Below, piece after piece: positions 18,291-26,573 of a stretch of DNA of 46,711 nucleotides. Position 1 is the first letter of the stretch; every line of letters starts with the position of its first letter. Source of the stretch: an uncultured Hyphomicrobiales bacterium (GTDB taxonomy: Bacteria; Pseudomonadota; Alphaproteobacteria; Rhizobiales; Beijerinckiaceae); NCBI GenBank assembly GCA_903884435.1, contig CAISEY010000021.1, positions 1 through 46,711 on the forward strand, given 5' to 3'. Below the pieces are notes generated by a model. It saw only the letters and a list, made by a program, of their open reading frames with translations. It had not been told where the DNA came from and ran no database searches. A program made the position numbers and the translations under genes.

Positions 18291-19331
18291 ATGAGCGAGG
18301 CGCCTCCAGCGCGGGAACTTGGCGCGGGCGCGCGGATTTCGACGCCCGCGCTGAACGCCCTGCTGTGCGCCGGGCTTCTCGCGCTCGCCGTCGCCTCTTT
18401 GCTCACGGGCCCCGCGAAACTGACGGGCGCCGATTTTCTCCAGGCTTTGTCGGCGCCGGACTCCGTCCCCGCCATCATCCTGCGCGACATACGCTTGCCG
18501 CGGTTGCTTCTGTCGCTGGGCGTCGGCGCGACGCTCGGCCTGTGCGGCGCCGCCATGCAGGGACTTCTGCGCAATCCGCTCGCGGAGCCGGCGATTTTCG
18601 GCGCGCCGCAGGCCGCCGCCATGGGCGCCGCGGCGGTGCTCTATCTCGGGCTCGCGGACGCCTTCTCCTTCGCGTTGCCGCTGGCCGCGATGGCGGGCGC
18701 GGGCCTGTCCATCGCCATCGTCGTCATGGTCGCGGGCCGCGACGCGCATCTCGTCACGCTGATTCTCTCGGGCCTCGCGGTTGGCGCGCTCGCGGGCGCC
18801 GCGACCTCGCTGGTCATCAACCTCTCGCCCAATCCCTTCGCGGTGACGGAGATCGTCTTCTGGCTGATGGGCTCCTTCGAGGATCGTTCGCTGCGCCATG
18901 TCGTCATGGCCGCGCCCTTTCTCGTTTTGTCGGCGGCGATGATTCTCGCGGCGGGACGAGGCTATCGCGCGCTGACGCTCGGCGAGGACGCGGCGCGCAC
19001 GATGGGCGTCAATGTCGGCGGACTGCGCCTTCTGACGATTGTCGCTGTCGCCATCGGCGTCGGCGCGAGCGTCGCGGTGTCCGGCGCCATCGGCTTTGTC
19101 GGGCTCGTCGCGCCGCATCTCGTGCGTCCCGCGGCGGGCGGCGATCCGCGACGCGTGCTGATTCCCGCGGCCTTGACCGGCGCGTTTCTGCTGACCGCCG
19201 CCGACATCCTCGCGCGTCTCATTCCCGCGACGAGCGAGGTTCGCGTCGGCGTGCTCACCGCGGCGATGGGCGTGCCGCTGTTTCTCTGGCTCGTCGTCAC
19301 GCAACGCGCCTTTTTCACGGGTGAATCGTGA
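18291..19331 (+). CDS. btuC: FecCD/BtuC-family ABC permease for cobalamin
   Basis: This 346-residue inner-membrane permease has about ten predicted helices. The family motifs are present: LRDIRLPRLLLSLGVGATLGLCGAAMQGLLRNPLAEPAIFG (split over helices 1-3), LILSGLAVGALAGA, FWLMGSFED, and the cytoplasmic ATPase-coupling segment SGAIGFVGLVAPHLVR. Two copies form the channel through which BtuF delivers corrinoid. It begins 13 bases after btuB and overlaps btuD by GTGA, so the three genes are one transcript under the riboswitch. Confidence 0.93.
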   Translation: MSEAPPARELGAGARISTPALNALLCAGLLALAVASLLTGPAKLTGADFLQALSAPDSVPAIILRDIRLPRLLLSLGVGATLGLCGAAMQGLLRNPLAEPAIFGAPQAAAMGAAAVLYLGLADAFSFALPLAAMAGAGLSIAIVVMVAGRDAHLVTLILSGLAVGALAGAATSLVINLSPNPFAVTEIVFWLMGSFEDRSLRHVVMAAPFLVLSAAMILAAGRGYRALTLGEDAARTMGVNVGGLRLLTIVAVAIGVGASVAVSGAIGFVGLVAPHLVRPAAGGDPRRVLIPAALTGAFLLTAADILARLIPATSEVRVGVLTAAMGVPLFLWLVVTQRAFFTGES

Positions 19332-20101
19332 CGGGCGCGGGGCTGGAGGCGCGCGACCTGGAGGTCTCTCTCGGCGGGCGCGTTGTGCTGCGCGGCGTGT
19401 CCACGCGGCTCGCGCCCGGAGAATTCATCCCGGTGATCGGGCCCAACGGCGCCGGCAAGACGACGTTTTTGCGCGCGCTGGCGGGACTGGTTCCGGCGCG
19501 GGGCGCGCTCACCTTCGACGGCCTTGACTGGCGCGGGCTCGGCCATGCCGGGCGGGCGCGTCGCATGGCCTGGCTTGAACAGCGCGGCTCCATTGCCTGG
19601 CCTCTCCCGGTGCGCGACGTCGTCGCGCTCGGGCGTCTGACCGCGGGCGGGCCGCGCGACTCCGCCGGCGCGGCGGCGATCGCCCGCGCGCTCGATCTGT
19701 GCGATCTCGCGCCGCTCGCGGCGCGGCCGGCGACGGAACTCTCCGGCGGCGAGCGCGCCCGCGTCCTGCTCGCCCGGGCGCTCGCCTCGGGCGCGCGCCT
19801 GCTGCTGCTCGACGAGCCCGTGTCCTCGCTCGATCCCGCCTGGCAATTGCGCGTGATGGACATTCTGAAGGACGAAAGCCGCGCCGGGCGCTGCGTTGTC
19901 GCGGTGATGCACGATCTTTCGCTCGCCCTGCGCCACGCGGATCGCGTGCTGCTTTTTTCCGCCGGCGCTCTCGTCGCCGACGCGACGCCGCTGGACCTGC
20001 TGGACGGCGGCGCGCTCGGCGCGGCCTTCGGCGTGCGGATCGAGGCGCTGCAATCCTCCGGCGGACTCGTCGTCGGCGCCAGCCTCCCGCCCGCCGTCTG
20101 A
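19328..20101 (+). CDS. btuD: ABC transporter ATP-binding protein for cobalamin
   Basis: This 257-residue ABC ATPase has the Walker A GPNGAGKTTFL (about 38-48), a Q-loop region near LEQRGSIAW, the signature LSGGERARVLLARALA, Walker B LLLLDEPVSSLDP, and the switch His in AVMHDLSLALRHAD. The GTG start at 19328 overlaps the btuC stop by four bases. It powers BtuC2D2. The fold is shared with heme and siderophore importers, and the B12 assignment comes from the operon. Confidence 0.93.
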   Translation: MTGAGLEARDLEVSLGGRVVLRGVSTRLAPGEFIPVIGPNGAGKTTFLRALAGLVPARGALTFDGLDWRGLGHAGRARRMAWLEQRGSIAWPLPVRDVVALGRLTAGGPRDSAGAAAIARALDLCDLAPLAARPATELSGGERARVLLARALASGARLLLLDEPVSSLDPAWQLRVMDILKDESRAGRCVVAVMHDLSLALRHADRVLLFSAGALVADATPLDLLDGGALGAAFGVRIEALQSSGGLVVGASLPPAV

Positions 20102-20175
20102 CGGGCCGAGCCTTGCCGCCCCGCGGCGCGCGGCTAATATGTCCGCGCGACGCACGGTCGCGGCGGGAGCATGAC

Positions 20176-21804
20176 ATGGCGCGCGAGGCAGCCGCGGACA
20201 TTGGTGAGTTCGACTATATCGTGGTGGGCGCGGGGTCCGCCGGCTGCGTCCTCGCCAATCGCCTTTCCGCCGATCCCCGCAATCGCGTTCTGCTGCTCGA
20301 GGCTGGGGGCAAGGACAACTGGATCTGGTTCCACGTTCCCGTCGGCTATCTTTTCGCCATCGGCAATCCGCGCGCCGACTGGATGTTCAAAACGCGGCTG
20401 GAAGCCGGGCTCAACGGACGCGCGCTCGCCTATCCGCGCGGGCGCGTGATCGGCGGCTGTTCGGCGATCAACGCCATGATCTACATGCGCGGCCAGGCCG
20501 CCGACTACGACGGCTGGCGCCAGCTCGGTCTCGCCGGCTGGGGCTGGGACGACGTGCTGCCCCTGTTCAAAAAGCACGAGGATCATTTCGCCGGCGCGAG
20601 CGACATGCATGGCGCGGGCGGCGAGTGGCGCGTCGAGGAGCCCCGGATGCACTGGCCGATTCTCGACGCCGTGCTCGAGGCCGCGACGCAGATCGGCGTT
20701 CCGCGCGTCGCCGATTTCAATCGTGGCGACAATCGCGGCGCGGCCTATTTTCAGGTGAACCAGAAGACGGGCCGACGCTGGAGCGCGGCGCGCGGCTTTC
20801 TGAGGCCCGCGCTGTCGCGGCCAAATCTCACGCTGATGACGGATGTCGAGGTCCGCCGCCTCGGGATCGAGAATGGCGAGGCGCGCACGGTCGAGTTTTC
20901 CCGCGGCGGGCAAGCGCGATCCGCGCGGGCGCGCGGCGAAATCGTTCTGGCCGCGGGCGCCATCGGCTCCCCGCATCTCCTCGAACTGTCCGGCGTCGGC
21001 GCGGGCGCGCGCCTGCGCGATCTCGGCGTGAGCGTCGTCGCGGACCTGCCGGGCGTCGGCGAGAACTTGCAGGACCACCTGCAATTGCGCCCGATCTTCA
21101 AGGTGTCGAACACGCGCACGCTCAACGTCGAATACCGGTCGTTGTTCAAGCGCGCGAAAATGGGGATCGACTACGCCCTGTTCCGCCGCGGTCCGCTGAC
21201 GATGGCGCCCTCGCAACTCGGCATTTTCACCCGGTCCGGTCCCGACCATGAAACCGCCAACATCCAGTTTCACATTCAGCCGCTGTCCCTCGACAAGTTT
21301 GGCGACCCCATGCATCCCTTCGGCGCGATCACCGTCAGCGTCGCCAACCTGCGCCCGACGAGCCGCGGCGGCGTTCACGCGACGTCGCCCGACGGCCGCG
21401 CGCCACCGTCGATCGCGCCGAATTATCTCTCCACCGACGAGGATCGCCGCGTCGCCGTGGAGTCCATTCGCGTGGCGCGTGAGCTTTGCGCCGCGCCCGC
21501 GCTCGCGCCCTACGCGCCCGAGGAATTTCGCCCGGGCGTCGCTTGCGTCACCGACGAGGAACTGGCGCGCGCGGCGGGCGATCTCGGCACGACGATTTTC
21601 CATCCGGTTGGCACGGCGAAAATGGGGACGGCGCGAGACCCGATGGCTGTCGTCGACGAGCGGCTGCGCGTGCGCGGAATCGGTCGCCTGCGCGTCGCCG
21701 ACGCCTCGGTCATGCCGCGCATCACCTCGGGAAACACGAATTCGCCAACGATGATGATCGCGGAAAAGGCGTCGGAGATGATTCTCGCCGACGCGCGCGG
21801 CTGA
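20176..21804 (+). CDS. GMC-family FAD-dependent oxidoreductase (choline/alcohol dehydrogenase-like)
   Basis: This 542-residue flavoprotein has the ADP-binding motif YIVVGAGSAGCVLANRLS near residue 14, then GGCSAINAMIYMRGQAADYDGW (GMC signature 1), GAIGSPHLLELSGVG (signature 2), the catalytic-His segment FHPVGTAKMG and the closing GNTNSPTMMIAEKASEMI. It resembles BetA/AlkJ-type alcohol dehydrogenases, which oxidise primary alcohols and pass electrons to quinone. No betaine genes lie nearby, so choline is not a safe substrate call. A sequence in a second frame offers ATG 20171; ATG 20176 gives the conserved frame. It is 75 bases from btuD and probably separate from the B12 regulon, although no terminator is visible between them. 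Confidence 0.9.
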   Translation: MAREAAADIGEFDYIVVGAGSAGCVLANRLSADPRNRVLLLEAGGKDNWIWFHVPVGYLFAIGNPRADWMFKTRLEAGLNGRALAYPRGRVIGGCSAINAMIYMRGQAADYDGWRQLGLAGWGWDDVLPLFKKHEDHFAGASDMHGAGGEWRVEEPRMHWPILDAVLEAATQIGVPRVADFNRGDNRGAAYFQVNQKTGRRWSAARGFLRPALSRPNLTLMTDVEVRRLGIENGEARTVEFSRGGQARSARARGEIVLAAGAIGSPHLLELSGVGAGARLRDLGVSVVADLPGVGENLQDHLQLRPIFKVSNTRTLNVEYRSLFKRAKMGIDYALFRRGPLTMAPSQLGIFTRSGPDHETANIQFHIQPLSLDKFGDPMHPFGAITVSVANLRPTSRGGVHATSPDGRAPPSIAPNYLSTDEDRRVAVESIRVARELCAAPALAPYAPEEFRPGVACVTDEELARAAGDLGTTIFHPVGTAKMGTARDPMAVVDERLRVRGIGRLRVADASVMPRITSGNTNSPTMMIAEKASEMILADARG

Positions 21805-21817
21805 CCGGGAGCCCCGC

Positions 21818-22297
21818 GTGCGGCCCGCGCCGAACCTCGCGCTTCCCGCCGACGGGCGCCAGTCGGAAACCGCGCTCGCGGTGGCGCGCGGCGCGCGGCG
21901 TCTGTTCCGCTCGCTCGGATTTTCGACGCTGGTCGAATTGACGCTGGCCAGCGGGAGGCGCGCAGACATTGTCGCGCTCGGCCCCGGCGGCGAAATCCAC
22001 GTCGTCGAAATCAAGTCCTCGGTCGCCGATTACAGGGCCGACCGCAAATGGCGCGATTATCGCGACGATTGCGACCGGTTCTGGTTCGCGATTCCACGCG
22101 AGCTTCCGGCGGACATCATTCCAGCCGACGCCGGCCTCATTCTGGCGGACCTCTAGGGCGCCGGCGTCGAACGCGAGGCGCCGGAACATCGTCTCGCGCC
22201 GGCGCGTCGCCGCGCGGTTCTGCTTCGCTTCGCCCGGGCGGCGGCGGATCGCCTGCACGCGCTTGGCGATCCCGACGCGGGGCCCTCGCCCTGGTGA
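21818..22297 (+). pseudogene. mmcB: MmcB-family DNA repair protein interrupted by one in-frame TAG
   Basis: The GTG at 21818 opens an MmcB-like protein (DGRQSETALAVARGARRLF, LASGRRADIVAL, VVEIKSSVADYRADRKWRDYRDDCDRFWFA), a small restriction-fold protein of the alphaproteobacterial mitomycin C response. The frame stops at TAG 22154-22156 after LILADL (codon 113). In the same frame the sequence continues as GAGVEREAPEHRLAPARR and LLRFARAAADRLHALGDP to TGA 22295-22297, which is the family's normal C-terminus. The full span is 159 codons, the expected length. Relatives usually have Tyr at the stop position (from memory: ADAYGA), so one base change (TAC or TAT to TAG) explains it. Unless TAG is read through or is a base error, the product lacks its last 46 residues. 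The terminal TGA abuts the convergent regA stop. Confidence 0.82.
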
Positions 22298-22855
22298 TCA
22301 GCGCGGCGCGCGCTTGGCGAGGATGCGCTGCAAGGTGCGGCGATGCATGTTGAGACGGCGGGCCGTCTCCGAGACATTGCGGTCGCAGAGTTCGTAAATG
22401 CGCTGGATGTGCTCCCAGCGCACGCGATCCGCCGACATGGGATTTTCCGGCAGTTCCGGCTTCTCGTTCGGGATCGCCATCAGCGCGCTGTAAATCTCGT
22501 CGGCGTCCGCCGGCTTGGCGAGATAGTCGAAGGCGCCCAGCTTCACCGCTGTCACGGCGGTGACGATGTTGGCGTAGCCCGTGAGGATGATGCCGCGCGC
22601 GTCGGGCCGCTTCGCCTTCAGTTCGCTGATCACGTCGAGGCCGCTTCCGTCGGACAGGCGCAGGTCGATGATGGCGAACGAGGGCGGGCTGCTGGCGATG
22701 GCGGCGAGTCCTTCGGCGACGTTTTCCGCGGTGCGGACGGTGAAGCCGCGCGATTCCATCGCGCGCGCGAGCCGCGACAAAAACGGCTTGTCGTCGTCGA
22801 CGATGAGCAGGTGCTTTTCGACGACGGCGGCGGGGTTTGTCGTGGCTGGTTTCAT
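22298..22855 (-). CDS. regA: Redox response regulator RegA/ActR/PrrA
   Basis: This 185-residue regulator has an N-terminal receiver domain with the acidic pair in LIVDDDKPFL, the phospho-acceptor D64 in AIIDLRLSDGSG, the switch Thr in ILTGYANI and Lys in YLAKPADADEI. Its C-terminal Fis-type helix-turn-helix NVSETARRLNMHRRTLQRIL is nearly invariant in RegA/ActR/PrrA. It activates or represses respiration, carbon and nitrogen fixation and related operons when oxygen or redox state changes. ATG 22855 has AAGGGG about 7 bases upstream and is preferred; ATG 22873, overlapping the regB stop (ATGA), would add six residues. It is coupled to regB. Confidence 0.95.
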   Translation of the reverse strand: MKPATTNPAAVVEKHLLIVDDDKPFLSRLARAMESRGFTVRTAENVAEGLAAIASSPPSFAIIDLRLSDGSGLDVISELKAKRPDARGIILTGYANIVTAVTAVKLGAFDYLAKPADADEIYSALMAIPNEKPELPENPMSADRVRWEHIQRIYELCDRNVSETARRLNMHRRTLQRILAKRAPR

Positions 22856-22869
22856 CGTGATCCCCTTGT

Positions 22870-24228
22870 TCATGAATGGCCGGAGTCCCGCTGGATCGGC
22901 GGCGTTGTGTCCCGGGATGTTTGCGCGCGCCGCTGAAAGGCCGCGCGGCTCCACGCGATGACGATGCGGGCGCCCGTCTCCGGCGACGGGCGGTTGGCGG
23001 CGGTCACGGTCGCGCCGGAGCGTTCGAGAAGCGTCTTGGCGATGAACAGACCGAGGCCGAGGCCGGCGCCTTCCTCCGACTTGGCGCGGCGGAAGTCGCC
23101 GCGCGACGTGACGTAGGGTTCGCCGACCCGGCTGAGCACGTCCGCGGCGAAGCCCGGCCCGTCGTCCTCGATCGTGATGGCCACGCCTTCGGCGGTCCAC
23201 TCGGATTTCACCGCGACCTCCGACTTCGCGAAGTCGATGGCGTTTTCGACGAGGTTGCCGAGCCCGTAGAGCATCCCCGGATTGCGCCTGCACACCGGCT
23301 CCGGCGCCGCGCCCATCGAGTCGGCCCTGACCTCGACGCCAAAATTCCGGTGCGGCTCCACCACCTCCTCGATGAGGTGTCCGAGCGTCATGTTCTCGAT
23401 CATGCCGGCGCCCTCGTTGTCGAGCGAGGCGATTTTCGAGAGAATCGTCCGGCAGCGGCGCACTTCCTGGCCGAGCAGATTGATGTCGTCGGCGACGATG
23501 CCCTCCCGCGGCGCGAGATTGGCCATTTCCTTGACGACGAGGGCGATGGTCGCGAGCGGCGTGCCGAGTTCGTGGGCGGCGGCCGCCGCGAGACCGTCGA
23601 GCTGCGTGAGGTGCTGCTCGCGGGCCAGCACGAGCTCCGTCGCCGCCAGCGCGTCGGACAATTGCCGCGCCTCCTCGGCGACCCGCGACGCGTAGACCGA
23701 CACGAAACAGGCGCCGAGCACGATGCTGATCCAGATCGCGACGACGTAAAGGAAGGGCAGGTCCAGCGTCGAGCCAGGGAACCAGGGAAGCGCCTGGTGC
23801 CAGAAGACGAGCAGGCTCGCGCCCGCGATCATCAGCACCAGCAGCCACAGCGTCTTTCGCCAGGGCAACGACACCGCCGAAATGATGATGGGCGCCAGCA
23901 CGAGCAGCGAGAAGGGGTTCGCGAGGCCGCCCGACAAATAGAGCAGGCCATCGAGTTGCAGGATGTCGAAGGCGAGCAGCTTGAACGCGGCGGCGTCATC
24001 GACCCGGTGGCTGACCGGAAAGCGGAGGCGCAATCCGATGTTCAGCCAGGCGGAAATGGCGATCAGAACGAAACAGAAGCCCACGGGCAACTGAAAGCCA
24101 AGGCCAAAGAACGTGATGACCACGGCGGCGGACTGGCCCGCGACCGCGAGCCAGCGCAGACGCACCAGCGTGTCCACGCGCAACCTGCGCGCCCGCCGCC
24201 CCATGTTGAAATCGGAAATTCCGCTCAT
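22870..24228 (-). CDS. regB: Redox sensor histidine kinase RegB/ActS/PrrB
   Basis: This 452-residue membrane kinase has six hydrophobic segments in residues 25-180, including the quinone-sensing motif GGLANPF (100-106). The H box AAAAHELGTPLATIAL has the phospho-acceptor at H219. The redox-active cysteine position is kept in EVRRC259RTIL. An HATPase domain follows (NLVENAIDFA, DDGPGF, GLGLGLFIAKTL). RegB autophosphorylates under reducing or low-oxygen conditions and phosphorylates RegA, encoded just downstream with an ATGA overlap. The start faces phaZ across about 185 bases. All sensing residues named above are present, so it should be functional. Confidence 0.95.
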   Translation of the reverse strand: MSGISDFNMGRRARRLRVDTLVRLRWLAVAGQSAAVVITFFGLGFQLPVGFCFVLIAISAWLNIGLRLRFPVSHRVDDAAAFKLLAFDILQLDGLLYLSGGLANPFSLLVLAPIIISAVSLPWRKTLWLLVLMIAGASLLVFWHQALPWFPGSTLDLPFLYVVAIWISIVLGACFVSVYASRVAEEARQLSDALAATELVLAREQHLTQLDGLAAAAAHELGTPLATIALVVKEMANLAPREGIVADDINLLGQEVRRCRTILSKIASLDNEGAGMIENMTLGHLIEEVVEPHRNFGVEVRADSMGAAPEPVCRRNPGMLYGLGNLVENAIDFAKSEVAVKSEWTAEGVAITIEDDGPGFAADVLSRVGEPYVTSRGDFRRAKSEEGAGLGLGLFIAKTLLERSGATVTAANRPSPETGARIVIAWSRAAFQRRAQTSRDTTPPIQRDSGHS

Positions 24229-24335
24229 CGCGAATGACTATACGACATGAGGCCGTCCCAACTCCATCGTCCCCGGAGGATGCTTTCGCGCAACCATGTC
24301 CCTTTTATCAAGTTGCATCGGCGCATCCTTTGTGT

Positions 24336-24347
24336 TGCAGTGCACCA
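24336..24347 (+). promoter_or_regulatory. Candidate PhaR operator upstream of phaZ
   Basis: TGCAGTGCACCA fits every position of the PhaR-binding consensus I recall for rhizobial PhaR (TGCRNYGCASMA). It lies about 67 bases before the phaZ start, as expected for control of a PHB-metabolism gene by PhaR, which leaves DNA when it binds PHB. The consensus is from memory and the site is a single short match. Confidence 0.5.
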
Positions 24348-24413
24348 CGGGGGGTTTTAAAGACGGAAATCCATCCGGAAATCCGGTTTCCCCGACGCGG
24401 ACGGTCAATCGCA

Positions 24414-25709
24414 ATGAATTTATTCTCTTACCACGCATACGAAATGGCGCATCTCGCGCTGGCGCCGGCGCGCGCCATTTCCGACGCGACGCGCCTTGCT
24501 TTTCGCAACCCTCTCAATCCCATGTCGCACACCGCGCTCGGTCGCAATCTCGCCGCGTCGGCGGAATTGTTCGAGCGGCTGACGCGGCGTTACGGCAAGC
24601 CGATTTTTGGCCTCGACCGCGCGCGCGTCGACGGCGTCGAGGTCGAGGTCGCCGAGACGATCGTCTGGAGCCGGCCCTTCTGTAACCTCGTTCACTTCAC
24701 GCGCGATCTGCCGGCCTCGGCGCCGCCGCAACCGCGGCTGCTGATCGTCGCGCCGATGTCCGGCCATTACGCGACCCTGCTGCGTGGAACCGTCGAGGCG
24801 TTCCTGCCGCATTTCGAGGTCTTCATAACGGACTGGGCCGACGCGCGCGTCGTTCCGCTCGCGCTCGGGCGTTTCGATCTCGACGATTACATCGATTACC
24901 TCGTGGAGATATGCCAGTTCCTTGGCAAGGACGATCCTGGCCGCGGCCTGCACACTTTGGGCGTTTGCCAGCCTTCGGTCCCGCTGATCGCCGCGTCGGC
25001 GATCATGGAAAGCGCCGGCGACCCGACGGCGCCGGCGTCGATGATCCTGATGGGCGGGCCCATCGACACGCGCCGCAGCCCCACGGCGGTCAACAAGCTC
25101 GCCGAGCAGCGCGGCCCCGACTGGTTCCGCAGCCATTGCGTCATCCAGGTGCCTTTCCCCTATCCGGGCGTCGGACGCGAGGTCTATCCGGGCTTCCTGC
25201 AATTGTCCGGCTTCATGGCCATGAACTTCGACAAGCACGTCAACGCGCACGTCGAGATGTTCAATCACCTCGTCGATGGCGATGGCGACTCCGCCGAAAA
25301 ACATCGCGATTTCTACGACGAGTACATGGCCGTGATGGATCTCGACGCCGCCTATTATCTGCAAACGGTCGAGACCGTGTTCGTGCGTCACGCGCTGCCG
25401 AGGGGCGAAATGACCCACCGCGGCGCGCCTGTCGATCTGTCCCGCATTCGCCGCTCCGCGCTGATGACCGTCGAGGGCGAGAACGACGATATTTCCGGCG
25501 TCGGCCAGACGCAGGCCGCGCACGATCTGTGCGTCAACGTTCCCGCGAGCCGCAAGAGCCATTACCTTCAGTCCTCGGTCGGTCATTACGGCGTCTTCAA
25601 CGGTTCGCGCTTTCGCGCGGAAATCGCGCCGCGCATTCGCGAGTTCATTCATGGCGTCGAGGCTTCGGCGCCGCGGAGCCTCCAGAAAAACGGCGAAACA
25701 ATGGCCTGA
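24414..25709 (+). CDS. phaZ: Intracellular polyhydroxyalkanoate depolymerase
   Basis: This 431-residue protein of the PhaZ1 family lacks a signal peptide and acts on native intracellular PHB granules. It has the opening LFSYHAYEMAHLALAPAR, APMSGHYATLLRGTVE, ITDWADARVVP, and the lipase-box-like GVCQPS with nucleophile Cys185 (this family uses Cys instead of Ser). FPYPGVGREVYPGFLQLSGF and SVGHYGVFNGSRFR at the C-terminus (catalytic-His region) also fit. It releases 3-hydroxybutyrate oligomers when carbon is needed. The start is ATG 24414. The upstream gap holds a PhaR-like box and is shared with divergent regB. Confidence 0.95.
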   Translation: MNLFSYHAYEMAHLALAPARAISDATRLAFRNPLNPMSHTALGRNLAASAELFERLTRRYGKPIFGLDRARVDGVEVEVAETIVWSRPFCNLVHFTRDLPASAPPQPRLLIVAPMSGHYATLLRGTVEAFLPHFEVFITDWADARVVPLALGRFDLDDYIDYLVEICQFLGKDDPGRGLHTLGVCQPSVPLIAASAIMESAGDPTAPASMILMGGPIDTRRSPTAVNKLAEQRGPDWFRSHCVIQVPFPYPGVGREVYPGFLQLSGFMAMNFDKHVNAHVEMFNHLVDGDGDSAEKHRDFYDEYMAVMDLDAAYYLQTVETVFVRHALPRGEMTHRGAPVDLSRIRRSALMTVEGENDDISGVGQTQAAHDLCVNVPASRKSHYLQSSVGHYGVFNGSRFRAEIAPRIREFIHGVEASAPRSLQKNGETMA

Positions 25710-25796
25710 ATCGCCATTGAAAAATGATCGGGATTGTGCAGGCCTTGTGACAAATCGCACTGGCGGCGGATCGGTTGATCCGCATAGGCTGGCAAA

Positions 25797-26567
25797 ATGC
25801 TTCGTCTGTTTCGAATCGATTCGCCGCGCAAGCGCGAGACAACGCATCTGGAGATCGCGCACGCGGGCGCGGGCTATCGCGTCGCGCTGAAACGCGTGAC
25901 CGGCGCGCGTCGTTTCACGTTGCGCGTTCGCTCCGCGACGCGCGACGTCGTGCTGACCATGCCGGTGCGCGGTTCACTGGCGTCGGCCCGCGAATTCGTC
26001 GAACGTCACGCGGCCTGGATTGGCGCGCGGCTCGATCGTCTGCCTCGTCCCGTGCCGTTCGAGCCTGGCGAGACGATTCCCCTGCGCGGCGTGGATCATC
26101 GCATCGTCCACGCGCCGGGATTGCGTGGCAACGTCTGGGCGGAGCACCGGCTGACGACGGAGGCGCAATCCTGGCGCGCCCTGTGCGTCGCCTGCGAGGC
26201 GCCGCACGTCGGTCGTCGCGTCACCGACTTTCTGCGCCGCGAGGCGCGCGCCGATCTCGAGGCGGCGGTGAAGCGTCACACGGCCGCCATCGGCGTCGCC
26301 GCGCGTCGCGTCACCGTGCGCGACACCGTCAGCCGCTGGGGATCCTGCTCCGCCACGGGCGCGCTGAATTTCTCGTGGCGGCTCATTCTCGCGCCGCCCT
26401 TCGTGCTCGATTATCTCGCCGCCCACGAGGTCGCGCACCTGTCGCACCTCAATCATTCGCCAAAGTTCTGGGCGCTGGCGCGAAAGCTGTCGCCGGACAC
26501 CGACCGCGCCGAAGCCTGGCTGAAGGCGCATGGCGCCTCCCTGCACAGGTTCGGTTCGAGCGACTGA
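25797..26567 (+). CDS. YgjP-like (DUF45/M48-related) metal-dependent hydrolase
   Basis: This 256-residue protein belongs to the UPF/DUF45 YgjP group. The zinc motif H210-E-V-A-H214 is followed by LSHLNHSPKFW, and the upstream WGSCSATGALNFSWRL matches the family's WGSC...LNWRL signature. No signal peptide or membrane segment is seen, so it is cytosolic. The group has a zincin fold but no well-defined physiological substrate; SprT-like or M48-like protease activity is inferred. Its stop lies six bases from that of the convergent CoA-transferase gene. Confidence 0.88.
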   Translation: MLRLFRIDSPRKRETTHLEIAHAGAGYRVALKRVTGARRFTLRVRSATRDVVLTMPVRGSLASAREFVERHAAWIGARLDRLPRPVPFEPGETIPLRGVDHRIVHAPGLRGNVWAEHRLTTEAQSWRALCVACEAPHVGRRVTDFLRREARADLEAAVKRHTAAIGVAARRVTVRDTVSRWGSCSATGALNFSWRLILAPPFVLDYLAAHEVAHLSHLNHSPKFWALARKLSPDTDRAEAWLKAHGASLHRFGSSD

Positions 26568-26573
26568 CGGCGT

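Noticed and set aside
20176-21804. Choline dehydrogenase betA
   Set aside because: No betB, betI or choline transporter is nearby, and GMC enzymes of this length act on many alcohols.
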